A DNA stretch of 16,020 nucleotides from Pseudomonadota bacterium (GCA_023435265.1 JAEYRZ010000050.1:1-16020), one strand, 5' to 3'. Counted from the stretch's first letter, positions 7,763 to 15,192 are shown. The notes: generated by a model not told the origin, from the letters alone. Translations and numbers: made by a program.

Positions 7763-9580
7763 TTACTGCCCAAGGGGCCACATCATCGGAACCAGGACGG
7801 CAATCACCGCCAGCACGAGCAATGCCGGAAGAATTCCGAATTTTAGATAGTCGCGATTGCGGTAGTCCCCGGGTTCGCGCACCAAGAGCGGTGCCGGATG
7901 CCCGACGGGCATCAGAAAGCTTGCCGAAGAAGCGATGATCACGGACACTGCGAAGGCTTTGGGATTGGAATTCAATTCGGCGGCGACCTGCAGCGCAATC
8001 GGCATGATCATCAAGGCGGATACCGCGCTGTGCATCGGCTGGGTCAGGATCATGGCCAGCAAAGCGGTGGCCAGGAGCGCGGGAATCGTCCCCCACGACC
8101 CTGCGCTCTGCAGGATGAGTTCCGCAATTCCCATTGCGGCCCCGGTCTTTGTAAGCGCCGTGCCGACCGGGTACATGCCGGCAATCAGGATCAGGGTGCG
8201 CCAGTCGATGCGCCGGTAGGCTTCCCGTGTGTCCAGCAGGCCGATCAGGATCATGGCCGCTGCACCGGCCATGGCGGCCGCCGCGATGGGGAGCCGACCG
8301 AGAGCGGCGGAGACCACTACGGCAAGGAAAATGAGCGCTGCGGCCGGCGCAAATTTTCTCAGGTGAAGCGGCGCTTCCTGCCGGCGCGGCCGGTTGAGCC
8401 ACACAAAATCGGGTTCCGGGTGAAAATCGCGCACGCGGGTGCGGCTGCCGAAAAACAAGATCGCGTCGCCCGCCTGCAGGCGGTGATCATGGATGCCGGT
8501 CCGCATCGGCCGATCGGCGCGCCAAAGGCCGACCGCAGTCAGTCCGGTGGAATGCCGGATCCTTTTTTCACGAAGCGTGCAGCCGACCATCGCGGAGCGC
8601 GGCGGTACCACTACTTCCAACATGTCGAAGGCGCTCCAGGTGAATTCTTCTTCCACCACCGGCTGCCCCATCAGAGTCAGTCCGTTTTGCTCGTGCACCA
8701 GGGCCTGAATACTTTCGAAACGCCCGCCGAGCGCCAGGACGTCGCCGGCTTGAACGACGAACCGTTTACTCTCGACGGGCAGCTGTTCATCTCCGCGCAG
8801 GACCGTGAAGATGCTGAGGCCGTACTTGCGACCGATTCCGATTTCGTTCAGCGACTTTTGATCGATCGAAGAATCCGGCTGGACCTGTATTTCCCAGATG
8901 CGGTCCTCCAGCCGATATTGTTTTACCAGGCGGTGCACGGATGCTCGCAACGGCTCGACCGCGGGCGAGCTCTTGGCGAGCATCCGTTTCGAGAAGATCT
9001 GGGCATAGAGGCAGATGAACAGCAGCAGAATCGCCCCTATGGGCGTGAATTCGAAAAATCCGAAGGACTCGCCGGTCTGCTGCTGCAGCTGGCTGTTGAC
9101 AACCAGGTTGTGCGCGGCGCCGATCAGGGACAGGTTGGCGCCCATCAGGCTGCTCAAGGCCATGGGCAGCAGAAAGCGGGAAGGTTCCAATCCCCCCCTG
9201 CGTGCCATGCGCAGCACGGCGGGAATGAAAATCGTGACCGAGGCCACGATATTGATGAACCCCGAAAGGACTCCCGGTATTGCAGTGCTGACGAGAAGCA
9301 GACGGCCATGGCGGGTGCCTGCAAAGGCGCCCAGCCGGTCGGCCAGCCATTTGACCGCTCCGCTGCGCGTCAGGCCTGCGCCGATGACCAGCAGCGCGCC
9401 GATGGCGATCACCGAGCTGTTGCCGAATCCGGCAAACGCCTCCTGGGGCGTGAGGACGCCGCTGATCAACAAGGAAATCAATGCCAGCACGGCTGTAAGT
9501 TCCGGCGCGATCCACTCAAAAGAAAACGAAAGGATGGCGCCGGCGAGGATGGCGATCACGCCGTACGCTTCAGCGGTCAT
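7763..9580 (-). CDS. SLC13/DASS-type permease with two RCK_C (TrkA-C) domains
   Basis: Predicted 605-aa inner-membrane anion permease. Membrane helices occupy residues about 5-200 and 410-603. Between them lie two cytoplasmic RCK_C domains, about 222-302 and 318-385, which each end in the typical QAGD-x-[LI] strand (277-281 and 369-373). This is the arrangement of bacterial SAC1/YfbS-like SLC13 proteins, which move sulfate or other divalent anions. The family's re-entrant tips normally carry SNT- or NNT-like residues; here they read FINIVAS (108-114) and QPMHSAVSA (514-522), so ion coupling may differ. The start ATG at 9580 has AGGGGA 9 nt upstream. It is the last gene of the sulfur cluster, only 24 nt after the MBL/rhodanese gene, which suggests a sulfur oxyanion substrate. 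That substrate is inference. Confidence 0.85.
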   Translation of the reverse strand: MTAEAYGVIAILAGAILSFSFEWIAPELTAVLALISLLISGVLTPQEAFAGFGNSSVIAIGALLVIGAGLTRSGAVKWLADRLGAFAGTRHGRLLLVSTAIPGVLSGFINIVASVTIFIPAVLRMARRGGLEPSRFLLPMALSSLMGANLSLIGAAHNLVVNSQLQQQTGESFGFFEFTPIGAILLLFICLYAQIFSKRMLAKSSPAVEPLRASVHRLVKQYRLEDRIWEIQVQPDSSIDQKSLNEIGIGRKYGLSIFTVLRGDEQLPVESKRFVVQAGDVLALGGRFESIQALVHEQNGLTLMGQPVVEEEFTWSAFDMLEVVVPPRSAMVGCTLREKRIRHSTGLTAVGLWRADRPMRTGIHDHRLQAGDAILFFGSRTRVRDFHPEPDFVWLNRPRRQEAPLHLRKFAPAAALIFLAVVVSAALGRLPIAAAAMAGAAAMILIGLLDTREAYRRIDWRTLILIAGMYPVGTALTKTGAAMGIAELILQSAGSWGTIPALLATALLAMILTQPMHSAVSALMIMPIALQVAAELNSNPKAFAVSVIIASSASFLMPVGHPAPLLVREPGDYRNRDYLKFGILPALLVLAVIAVLVPMMWPLGQ

Positions 9581-9604
9581 TCCGATCGGTCCCCTGGAGG
9601 TGTT

Positions 9605-10999
9605 TCAAACCTTCTGCATATCGATCGGGCACCCGGCCGCTTCACAGGCCGCCATGGAGCCGAGGCTGTCTTCGACCTCCTGAAAACCGTTCTGCTTGAG
9701 GATCGAGGCGGCGATGATTGCACGCTGGCCGCTGCCGCAGAAGGTGGTGACCGGCCGGTCCCTGGGGATTTTTTCGAGCCGCCCGGGCAGTTCGCCCAGG
9801 AAAATATGCACGGCCCCGGGCAGCTTGCCCGTTTCCTCGAGTTCCGATATCTCGCGCACATCGAGAAGCGTAAACCGTTCCTTGGCCTCGATGCGGCGCA
9901 CCAGTTCGTTGACATGAACCGCCGGAATCCTGCCGTAGGCGCGGCCGCTGGTTTCCCAGCCGTGCAGGCCCGGCGAAAGAAAGCCGCTCAGGCGGTCATA
10001 TCCCATGCGAATGAAATAGCGCACCGCCGTGTCGATCTCGCTCTGGTTCTTGCCGATCAGGATCAGGTCCTGGTCATAAGGGATGAAGTAGCCGGCGAAA
10101 GCGGGAACCATCTCCAGTGGGAGTGCCAGGCTTCCCGGAACGAACGCGCCGGCGAACGCTTCCGGGCTTCGCAGATCCACGGCCAGGGCTTTGCGCTGCA
10201 TGGCTTGTTCGAATTCCTGCGGACTCATGGGCGGCGGCTCGGGAAGGCGGTCCATGACCGGGGCCGACCCTTTCTGGTTGTATTCTTCCATTTTTCGGAA
10301 GTAGGGCGGCTGATATTCATGCCCGCTCACTTTTTTTTCGATGAAAGCCTCGCGGCGTTCAGCCTGAAGGTCGGGGTTGAACATGCGCTCATAACCCAGG
10401 GTCGAGAACTCCCGGTCCGCCATGCCGCTGCCGCAGACCGAACCGGCCCCATGGGCCGGATAGAGCAGCACCTGGTCGCCCAAGGGCAGGAGTTTTTTGA
10501 AAATGCTGTCGTATTGAAGACCCGCGACTTCGCGGGCGCGGTCCGGGAAAAAGTCGGTCCGGCCGACCGCGCCGATGAACAGGCAGTCTCCGGTGAACAC
10601 GCCGATCGGCTGATCCCCGAAGCCCGTGTCGAACAGGGCGATGCTGATGCTTTCGAAGGTGTGGCCCGGCGTCTCCAGGATCTTGAGGCGGATATCCCCC
10701 AGTTCGAAGGTGTCGCCTTCCGAAACAGGCCTTCCATAAGCGAAATCGAGGTTCTTGCCGTGATGGATTTCCGCGCCGGTGCGCCGTGCCAGATCCCGCG
10801 AGCCGATCACATAGTCTTCGTTGCGGTGGGTTTCGAAGATGTGCGTGATCCGGGCGCCGTTTTCATGGGCGATCGCCACGTAAACCGCGCAGTCCCGGCG
10901 CGGGTCGATCACCGCGGCCTGCCCGCCGTGGCCGACAATGTAAGAGAGATGCGCCAGCCCGGGCGATTTGACTTTTTCCAAAAACATGGTGCCTGCCAT
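9605..10999 (-). CDS. Persulfide-dioxygenase-like MBL-fold protein fused to two rhodanese domains
   Basis: Predicted 464-aa cytoplasmic enzyme. Start ATG 10999 follows AAAGGAGG at ideal spacing; the open frame extends to 11134 without a better start. Residues 1-240 form an ETHE1/Blh-like metallo-beta-lactamase domain. The classical HxHxDH motif is altered to H58-R-N60-E-D62-Y63, but His58, His113 (PGH) and Asp138 (TGD), which match the three ligands of the single iron in ETHE1, remain; His183 (PAH) is also kept. Residues about 260-353 are a rhodanese domain whose active loop (LIGKNQSEID) lacks cysteine and should be inactive. Residues about 362-458 are a second rhodanese with Cys421 in FCGSGQRA. 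Likely role: oxidise or transfer sulfane sulfur from a glutathione- or other thiol-persulfide. It lies 73 nt after the YeeE/YedE pair and 24 nt before the SLC13 gene. Confidence 0.9.
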   Translation of the reverse strand: MAGTMFLEKVKSPGLAHLSYIVGHGGQAAVIDPRRDCAVYVAIAHENGARITHIFETHRNEDYVIGSRDLARRTGAEIHHGKNLDFAYGRPVSEGDTFELGDIRLKILETPGHTFESISIALFDTGFGDQPIGVFTGDCLFIGAVGRTDFFPDRAREVAGLQYDSIFKKLLPLGDQVLLYPAHGAGSVCGSGMADREFSTLGYERMFNPDLQAERREAFIEKKVSGHEYQPPYFRKMEEYNQKGSAPVMDRLPEPPPMSPQEFEQAMQRKALAVDLRSPEAFAGAFVPGSLALPLEMVPAFAGYFIPYDQDLILIGKNQSEIDTAVRYFIRMGYDRLSGFLSPGLHGWETSGRAYGRIPAVHVNELVRRIEAKERFTLLDVREISELEETGKLPGAVHIFLGELPGRLEKIPRDRPVTTFCGSGQRAIIAASILKQNGFQEVEDSLGSMAACEAAGCPIDMQKV

Positions 11000-11072
11000 T
11001 TCGTTCCTCCTTTGTCTTTCATTTCTCCGGCAGCCCGGGCCGCGGCCTGTCTCAATCCGTGCGGCGCCGGCT

Positions 11073-11612
11073 TCAGTCCCGCCGTCCGTCTGAAAACCAG
11101 GCCGCGGCCGCAAGAGCCGCTCCGGCTCCGGCAACCCACAGCCAGGGCGAGGTTCCGGTCATTTCGGGCAGCGTGCGTTTGCCGAGCGCGCCTTTTTCGA
11201 TGAACGGTTTGAGGCGGGGATAGGATTTGATGAAGGCCAGGGCGCCTGCCAGCATGCCGCCGGCACCGGCCAGCGCGTCTTTGTGGCCCGCACCGATTGC
11301 CGCCATCGAGGTCCCCGGGCAGTACCCCAAAAGGGCCATCCCCGCTCCAAAAAGCGTTCCCCCGAGCACCACACCCCCCAGATTCAGGGGTTTGATCTTC
11401 AGTTCGGCCAACCCCGCCGCATTCAGCACCTGCGTTCCCACGGCCCCGACCGCCGCCGCTGTCGCCATGGTCTGCGCCACCGACCAGTCGTTAATACCCA
11501 ATTGTCCGCTTATGGCCTCGTGCTCGGCGACGCGTCCTTTATGCAGGAGAAAGCCGAAAGCGGTGCCGGTGGCCAAACCCAGCAAAACCCTTCCCGTGGA
11601 GATGCGTTTCAT
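11073..11612 (-). CDS. YeeE/YedE-type sulfur transport half-protein (second of pair)
   Basis: Predicted 179-aa membrane protein. ATG 11612 overlaps the stop of the preceding gene as ATGA, and GGAGG lies just upstream, so the pair is probably translationally coupled. It has about four helices and the family motif LGYCPGTS around Cys98 (residues 95-102). YeeE/YedE (DUF395) proteins import sulfur compounds; TsuA passes thiosulfate along conserved cysteines, and in many bacteria the protein is split in two, as in PmpA/PmpB. Here each half keeps one signature cysteine. The C-terminus has an extra helix (about 156-172) after the loop KGALGKRTLPE. It sits directly upstream of the MBL/rhodanese gene. 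The substrate, thiosulfate, sulfide or a persulfide, cannot be read from the sequence. Confidence 0.85.
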   Translation of the reverse strand: MKRISTGRVLLGLATGTAFGFLLHKGRVAEHEAISGQLGINDWSVAQTMATAAAVGAVGTQVLNAAGLAELKIKPLNLGGVVLGGTLFGAGMALLGYCPGTSMAAIGAGHKDALAGAGGMLAGALAFIKSYPRLKPFIEKGALGKRTLPEMTGTSPWLWVAGAGAALAAAAWFSDGRRD

Positions 11613-12133
11613 GACTTCCTCCCGAAGAACGCATTGGATACGGCGGCACCGGTCATGAACATAATTGGATTGAACAACCAGCTTGACGCCGCAAACTGCA
11701 TCGACCCGCTGATGCCGTGACCGCTGGTGCATCCTTTGGCCAGCCGCGCACCGAACATCATCAGGGCCCCTCCGGCGGCCGCGGCCGCGTATCGCATGGG
11801 GCGCGACGGGCTGATCTCGCGCTGCCACGTTTCGGGCACTGCGGGCGGCCGGCGGTCTCCTGAAAGTTGCGAGCTGTAAAGGCTGCCCAGCACCACGCCG
11901 GCCACCAGCCCGATTTCCCAATCGATCCGGGGGACATTGCCGCTTTGTTCCTGGTACTCCCGGATGCCTGACGCCTCGGGGGCGATTTTTTCAGCCGCCA
12001 GGGCGGCCGTATCTTCAAAGGCCGTGGTGATGCCGAGCGGCTTTTTGGCCGTCAGCATCGCCAGGGTTTCCAACCCGCCGATCGCCGCCCCCACCATCCA
12101 GGGCGGCCATCTTTTACGCCGAAGGGTCTGCAT
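11609..12133 (-). CDS. YeeE/YedE-type sulfur transport half-protein (first of pair)
   Basis: Predicted 174-aa membrane protein and first gene of the sulfur cluster. ATG 12133 is chosen because GAGGAGG lies 6 nt upstream; the frame extends to 12334 but that part has no site and is Arg-rich. Helices are predicted at about 11-28, 73-90, 115-130 and 150-170. The hallmark GARLAKGCTSGHGISG (128-143) carries Cys135. The loop at about 36-72 (AFEDTAALAAEKIAPEASG...) is long for a half protein and probably lies outside or folds back. Together with the next gene it makes one complete two-half transporter. It is divergent from the 96-aa Cys-motif gene over a 215-bp gap, which must hold both promoters. 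Confidence 0.88.
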   Translation of the reverse strand: MQTLRRKRWPPWMVGAAIGGLETLAMLTAKKPLGITTAFEDTAALAAEKIAPEASGIREYQEQSGNVPRIDWEIGLVAGVVLGSLYSSQLSGDRRPPAVPETWQREISPSRPMRYAAAAAGGALMMFGARLAKGCTSGHGISGSMQFAASSWLFNPIMFMTGAAVSNAFFGRKS

Positions 12134-12294
12134 GTAAACCTCCTCTTTCGTTGATCGATTCAGCTTCGACAAGGCCCGGCTTTTTTGAAATGCCTGAATC
12201 AATGTATTTCGTACGATCCCTGCACGGATGATCCTTCGGGCGGAACCTCGTACGGAATCCTGAACCCGCAGCGGGGCGGCCACCGGGCGAAACA

Positions 12295-12326
12295 TTGACA
12301 CCCGGCGTATGCGCGCTAGTTTTAAT
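12295..12326 (+). promoter_or_regulatory. Possible sigma-70 promoter for the Cys-motif gene
   Basis: A perfect TTGACA lies at 12295-12300. Possible -10 boxes are TAGTTT at 12317-12322 (16-nt spacer, poor match) or TTTAAT at 12321-12326 (good match, 20-nt spacer). The gene start is 23-28 nt further on. The -35 is convincing, the -10 is not. Confidence 0.35.
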
Positions 12327-12348
12327 AAACTCACGATGAAGAGGCGCT

Positions 12349-12639
12349 ATGATGAAAAGGGAAATTCAGAGAGACCGGTTGAAAGTATTTATCGAGGACG
12401 CCCGCCTGCTTTCGGAGGCGGAACAGGCCGGCCTGCCCATGGAAAAGCGCCAGGCCGTCTCCGGGAAAAAGGGGATCTGGATCGAAGTGAGCTGCCCGGA
12501 GGGTGCCTGTTCGCTGGAGCGGGACAAGATCACGCTGCCCGCCGGCGGCGTGGTGCCCAAAGAGGCCAAGGGAATCTGGTTGAGCCTGTTCTGCCCGGAA
12601 AACGAGTGCCTGATCGAGCAGAGCACCGATCTGCCCTGA
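12349..12639 (+). CDS. Uncharacterised 96-aa protein with two CPExxC motifs
   Basis: I do not recognise the family. The start is ATG 12349 (or the next codon, also ATG, at 12352), with AGAGG just upstream. The N-terminal 40 residues are charged and helical (REIQRDRLKVFIEDARLLSE). The rest is an internal duplication: KGIWIEVSCPEGAC (residues 41-54) and KGIWLSLFCPENEC (74-87), exactly 33 residues apart. Each copy has a CPExxC pair (Cys49/54 and Cys82/87), so four cysteines could bind zinc or an iron-sulfur cluster, or carry sulfur. There is no signal peptide or membrane segment. Because it is divergent from the YeeE/YedE-MBL-SLC13 operon, it may be a sulfur carrier or sensor for it; that is inference from position and cysteines only. 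Confidence 0.75.
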   Translation: MMKREIQRDRLKVFIEDARLLSEAEQAGLPMEKRQAVSGKKGIWIEVSCPEGACSLERDKITLPAGGVVPKEAKGIWLSLFCPENECLIEQSTDLP

Positions 12640-12737
12640 CCGGGTCCGTGCGGTGTAAATGAATACCAGGTCACGCCGGGCCGAGTTCCATTCCGGCTCC
12701 GGCGGCGGCCGTTCATTACTTTTTCCCACCCGATCCC

Positions 12738-12909
12738 GAGCATTTCAGATATCCACACCTAATTGCATGTAGATTTGGCATTCTAAAACGCGATTATCTG
12801 AAAAGTTCCAGTTTGGTTCGATGGCACGGTCAGGTGAGCCACCGGGATACCACGGCACACCGGTTCGCTAAAGCATTTTTAGCGTGCTTGAGCATTTCAT
12901 ATATCCGCA
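12738..12909. repeat. Two copies of a 20-bp AT-rich direct repeat
   Basis: gagcatttcagatatccaca (12738-12757) and gagcatttcatatatccgca (12890-12909) differ at two positions and lie 152 bp apart. The first copy forms a perfect 9-bp inverted repeat with tatctgaaa at 12795-12803. The second forms an 8/9 inverted repeat with atattaaat at 12909-12917. They could be regulator sites for the dehydrogenase operon or the remains of a repeat element. Confidence 0.6.
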
Positions 12910-13085
12910 TATTAAATTGGTAGGGGATCCGGGGTCGGGAGTCGGTATCGAGGCGCAATCGCCATCGAAATGCTTCTCCAAAATGCAACCGCTTTGGAAC
13001 CGGGCCATACAGGCGCCCTCGTTCGGGACCGATTCCACATATAGCCACATGCGATCGGCCTGGCATTGCCTGCCCATCCTTCGCC

Positions 13086-13114
13086 TTGACCGGACCGCAC
13101 TGCGCAGGTAGTAT
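13086..13114 (+). promoter_or_regulatory. Probable sigma-70 promoter of the E1 alpha/beta operon
   Basis: TTGACC (13086-13091) and TAGTAT (13109-13114) are separated by exactly 17 nt, matching the consensus at 5/6 and 4/6 positions. Transcription would start near 13121, giving a leader of about 95 nt that contains the CGCCC/GGGCG hairpin before the ribosome site. Confidence 0.5.
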
Positions 13115-13215
13115 GTTTTCTGCCAAGGCCCGGCTGCGCTTGTTCTTCCAAGGCAGACCCCGCCCGGCGGGCGTGCGAATGCTTCGAGCAAAAGAGATCA
13201 ACAGGAGGAGATCCC

Positions 13216-14181
13216 ATGCCGGTTTCCCGTGAGAAAAAAATTGAAATGCTTTACTCGATGATGCTCTCGCGCCGGTTCGAGGCGGAGCTCGCCGAGCTGT
13301 GCCGGACTCAGGGCAAAATCCCGGGAATGATGATCCTGTGCACCGGCCAGGAGGCGGTGGGCAGCGGGGTGTGCGCCGCTCTGGCCCCGGAGGATGTCAT
13401 CATCTCGAACCATCGCAGCCACCATCACCTTCTGGCCAAAGGGGCCGACCCCAAGCGCCTCATGGCGGAAATCTACGGCAAACGCACCGGCTGCAACAAG
13501 GGCAAAAGCGGAACGCTGCACCTGGCCGTGCCGGAGGTCAACGCCCCGTGCACCACGACCGTTGTCGGAGCGGGCCTGCCCATCGCGGTGGGCGTCGCCT
13601 TTGCCCAGCAGTATCGAAGAGCGCGATGCGCCACCGTCTGCTTCTTCGGCGACGGAGCCGCCGACGAGGGCTCTTTCCACGAAGCATTGAACCTGGCCGG
13701 CCTGTGGAAACTGCCCGTGGTTTTTGTTTGCGAGAACAACCTGTACGCCGGCGCCCAGCGCTATGAAGAACACACGGCGGTCAAAGACATCGCCCAGCGG
13801 GCGGCGGGCTACGGCCTGCCGGGAGTCGTGGTCGACGGCAACGATGTCCTGGAGGTCTATCGGGCCGCGCGCCAGGCCCGGGATCTCGCCCTCGAAGGCG
13901 GAGGCCCCACGCTCGTCGAGTGCAAGACCTACCGCTGCCGCGGACACGGCGAAAGCGATCACCAGGTATACCAGCCCAAGGACGAGATCGCCGCCTGGCA
14001 GGAGAAATGCCCGATTCCAAGGCTTAGCGCGGAACTGCTGTCCCAGGGCCTGATTGCGGCTGAAGAACTTCAGCAGATGGAGAAGCAGATCGACGCCGCC
14101 GTCGAAGCGGCGGTGCACTTCGCGGAGGAAAGCCCGTACCCCGAACCGGAAGAGGCCCTGCAGGATCTTTTCACAGCGTGA
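13216..14181 (+). CDS. Thiamine-diphosphate 2-oxoacid/acetoin dehydrogenase E1 component, alpha subunit
   Basis: Predicted 321-aa cytoplasmic E1 alpha subunit. ATG 13216 follows AGGAGGAG at good spacing. The diphosphate/Mg-binding signature starts at GDGAADEG (145-152) and closes at ENN (173-175), the classical GDG-x(n)-NN motif. TGQEAV (43-48), HRSHHHLLAKG (66-76) and KSGTLHL (97-103) are typical of the PDH/AcoA family, and the length is normal. The C-terminal phosphorylation-loop region reads CRGHGESDHQVY (241-252). In the complex it would bind the cofactor with E1 beta and decarboxylate a 2-oxo acid or cleave acetoin. The sequence does not settle pyruvate, branched-chain oxo acid or acetoin; the size and stand-alone E1 alpha/beta arrangement resemble acoA/acoB. 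E1 beta follows after 33 nt. Confidence 0.92.
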   Translation: MPVSREKKIEMLYSMMLSRRFEAELAELCRTQGKIPGMMILCTGQEAVGSGVCAALAPEDVIISNHRSHHHLLAKGADPKRLMAEIYGKRTGCNKGKSGTLHLAVPEVNAPCTTTVVGAGLPIAVGVAFAQQYRRARCATVCFFGDGAADEGSFHEALNLAGLWKLPVVFVCENNLYAGAQRYEEHTAVKDIAQRAAGYGLPGVVVDGNDVLEVYRAARQARDLALEGGGPTLVECKTYRCRGHGESDHQVYQPKDEIAAWQEKCPIPRLSAELLSQGLIAAEELQQMEKQIDAAVEAAVHFAEESPYPEPEEALQDLFTA

Positions 14182-14214
14182 ACGCCTCTTCGTAAAATGA
14201 AAGGATGTGCCGGC

Positions 14215-15192
14215 ATGCAGCTATTGGGAATGGGACAGGCAATCAACCAGGCGCTCAGGGAAGAAATGCTGCGCGATGCGAATGTCTTCCTCGCCGGAGA
14301 AGGCATCGGCGTGGGCATCCACGACAGCCCAATGCTGCCCACCGCCGGGTTGCTGAACGCATTCGGCGCCGGGCGGGTGAAAGACACGCCGGTCTCCGAG
14401 GCGGCCATTGCCGGCCTTGCCGTGGGCGCGTCGGTGGCCGGCTTGAGGCCGGTCGTGGAAATCATGTTCAGCCCCTTCTTCACCCTCGCCTCGGACATGA
14501 TCGTCAATCATGCCGCAAAACTGCGTTACCTGTCGGGCGGAAAATCATCCTTTCCGCTGGTCGTGCGCATGAAAAGCGGCGCCGGCTTCGGAGCCGGATG
14601 CCAGCATTCGCACAATCTGGAAGCCTGGGCCGCGCACTGCCCGGGATTGAAGGTGGTCCTGCCCGCCACCCCTGCCGATGCCAAGGGGCTGCTCAAATCG
14701 GCCATCCGGGATCCGGACCCGGTGATCTTCATCGAAGATATGCCGCTGTATTTCATCCCCGGCCCGGTTCCCGAAACGGAATACCTGACGCCTATCGGCA
14801 AGGCGGACATCAAGCGGCAGGGAAGGGATGTCACCGTGGCCGCCTGGGCGGGCATGGTGGGCGTCGCCTTGCGCGCCGCCGAGCGCCTCGCCGCCGAAGG
14901 AGTCGAACTCGAGATCGTGGATATGCGGACCCTGGCGCCGCTCGACAAGACGACCCTGCTTTCCTCGGTGCGCAAGACCGGACGCCTGGTGGTGCTGCAC
15001 GAAGCAACCCGCACCGGAGGCTTTGCCGGAGAGATCTGCGCCGTGGTCATGGAAGAGGCCTTCTCGAGTCTGAAAGCCCCGTTCCGGCGGGTCACCGGCC
15101 CCGACATCCCGGTGCCGGCCAGCCCCCCACTGGAGCGATTCTACATCCCCAACGAAGAGAAACTGATCGCCGCCGTAAAAGAAATCGTCTGA
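14215..15192 (+). CDS. Thiamine-diphosphate 2-oxoacid/acetoin dehydrogenase E1 component, beta subunit
   Basis: Predicted 325-aa E1 beta subunit, partner of the upstream alpha subunit. ATG 14215 is preferred because AAGGA lies 9 nt upstream; ATG 14197 lacks a site. The pyrimidine-binding domain shows KDTPVSEAAIAGLAVGA (56-72) with Glu62 in the position that activates thiamine diphosphate, followed by GLRPVVEIMF (76-85). The loop GAGCQHSHNLEAW (127-139) carries His131. The C-terminal transketolase-like domain includes EIVDMRTLAPLD and LHEATRTGGFAGE, both standard for E1 beta. The gene is co-directional with E1 alpha and surely co-transcribed. No lipoyl E2 or E3 gene follows inside the window, so the rest of the complex must be beyond 16020 or elsewhere. 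Confidence 0.92.
   Translation: MQLLGMGQAINQALREEMLRDANVFLAGEGIGVGIHDSPMLPTAGLLNAFGAGRVKDTPVSEAAIAGLAVGASVAGLRPVVEIMFSPFFTLASDMIVNHAAKLRYLSGGKSSFPLVVRMKSGAGFGAGCQHSHNLEAWAAHCPGLKVVLPATPADAKGLLKSAIRDPDPVIFIEDMPLYFIPGPVPETEYLTPIGKADIKRQGRDVTVAAWAGMVGVALRAAERLAAEGVELEIVDMRTLAPLDKTTLLSSVRKTGRLVVLHEATRTGGFAGEICAVVMEEAFSSLKAPFRRVTGPDIPVPASPPLERFYIPNEEKLIAAVKEIV

Larger units (their letters stand above)
12640..13215. other. 576-bp intergenic region with AT-rich repeats; no gene
   Basis: No convincing gene is present: the open frames on both strands (for example 12884-13111) lack ribosome sites. The region contains a 20-bp direct repeat (12738-12757 and 12890-12909), inverted repeats overlapping each copy, a sigma-70-like promoter (13086-13114), and hairpins in the putative leader: TCTGCC/GGCAGA (13119-13157) and CGCCC/GGGCG (13161-13173). 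The part from 12740 to 12920 is clearly richer in A+T than the flanking genes. Confidence 0.6.

Noticed and set aside
7898..11203. A 1101-codon open frame on the + strand, opposite the SLC13 and MBL/rhodanese genes.
   Set aside because: It is fully antisense to two well-supported genes with ribosome sites and domain motifs. Its translation is rich in Arg, His, Gly and Gln with no domain pattern, which is typical of shadow frames in GC-rich DNA.
12884..13111. A possible 75-aa gene in the gap upstream of E1 alpha.
   Set aside because: It starts with GTG, has no ribosome site, overlaps the AT-rich repeat and the proposed promoter, and has no coding character.
13198..14118. A 306-codon - strand open frame opposite E1 alpha.
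   Set aside because: It mirrors a clear E1 alpha gene, has no ribosome site and shows no recognisable domain.
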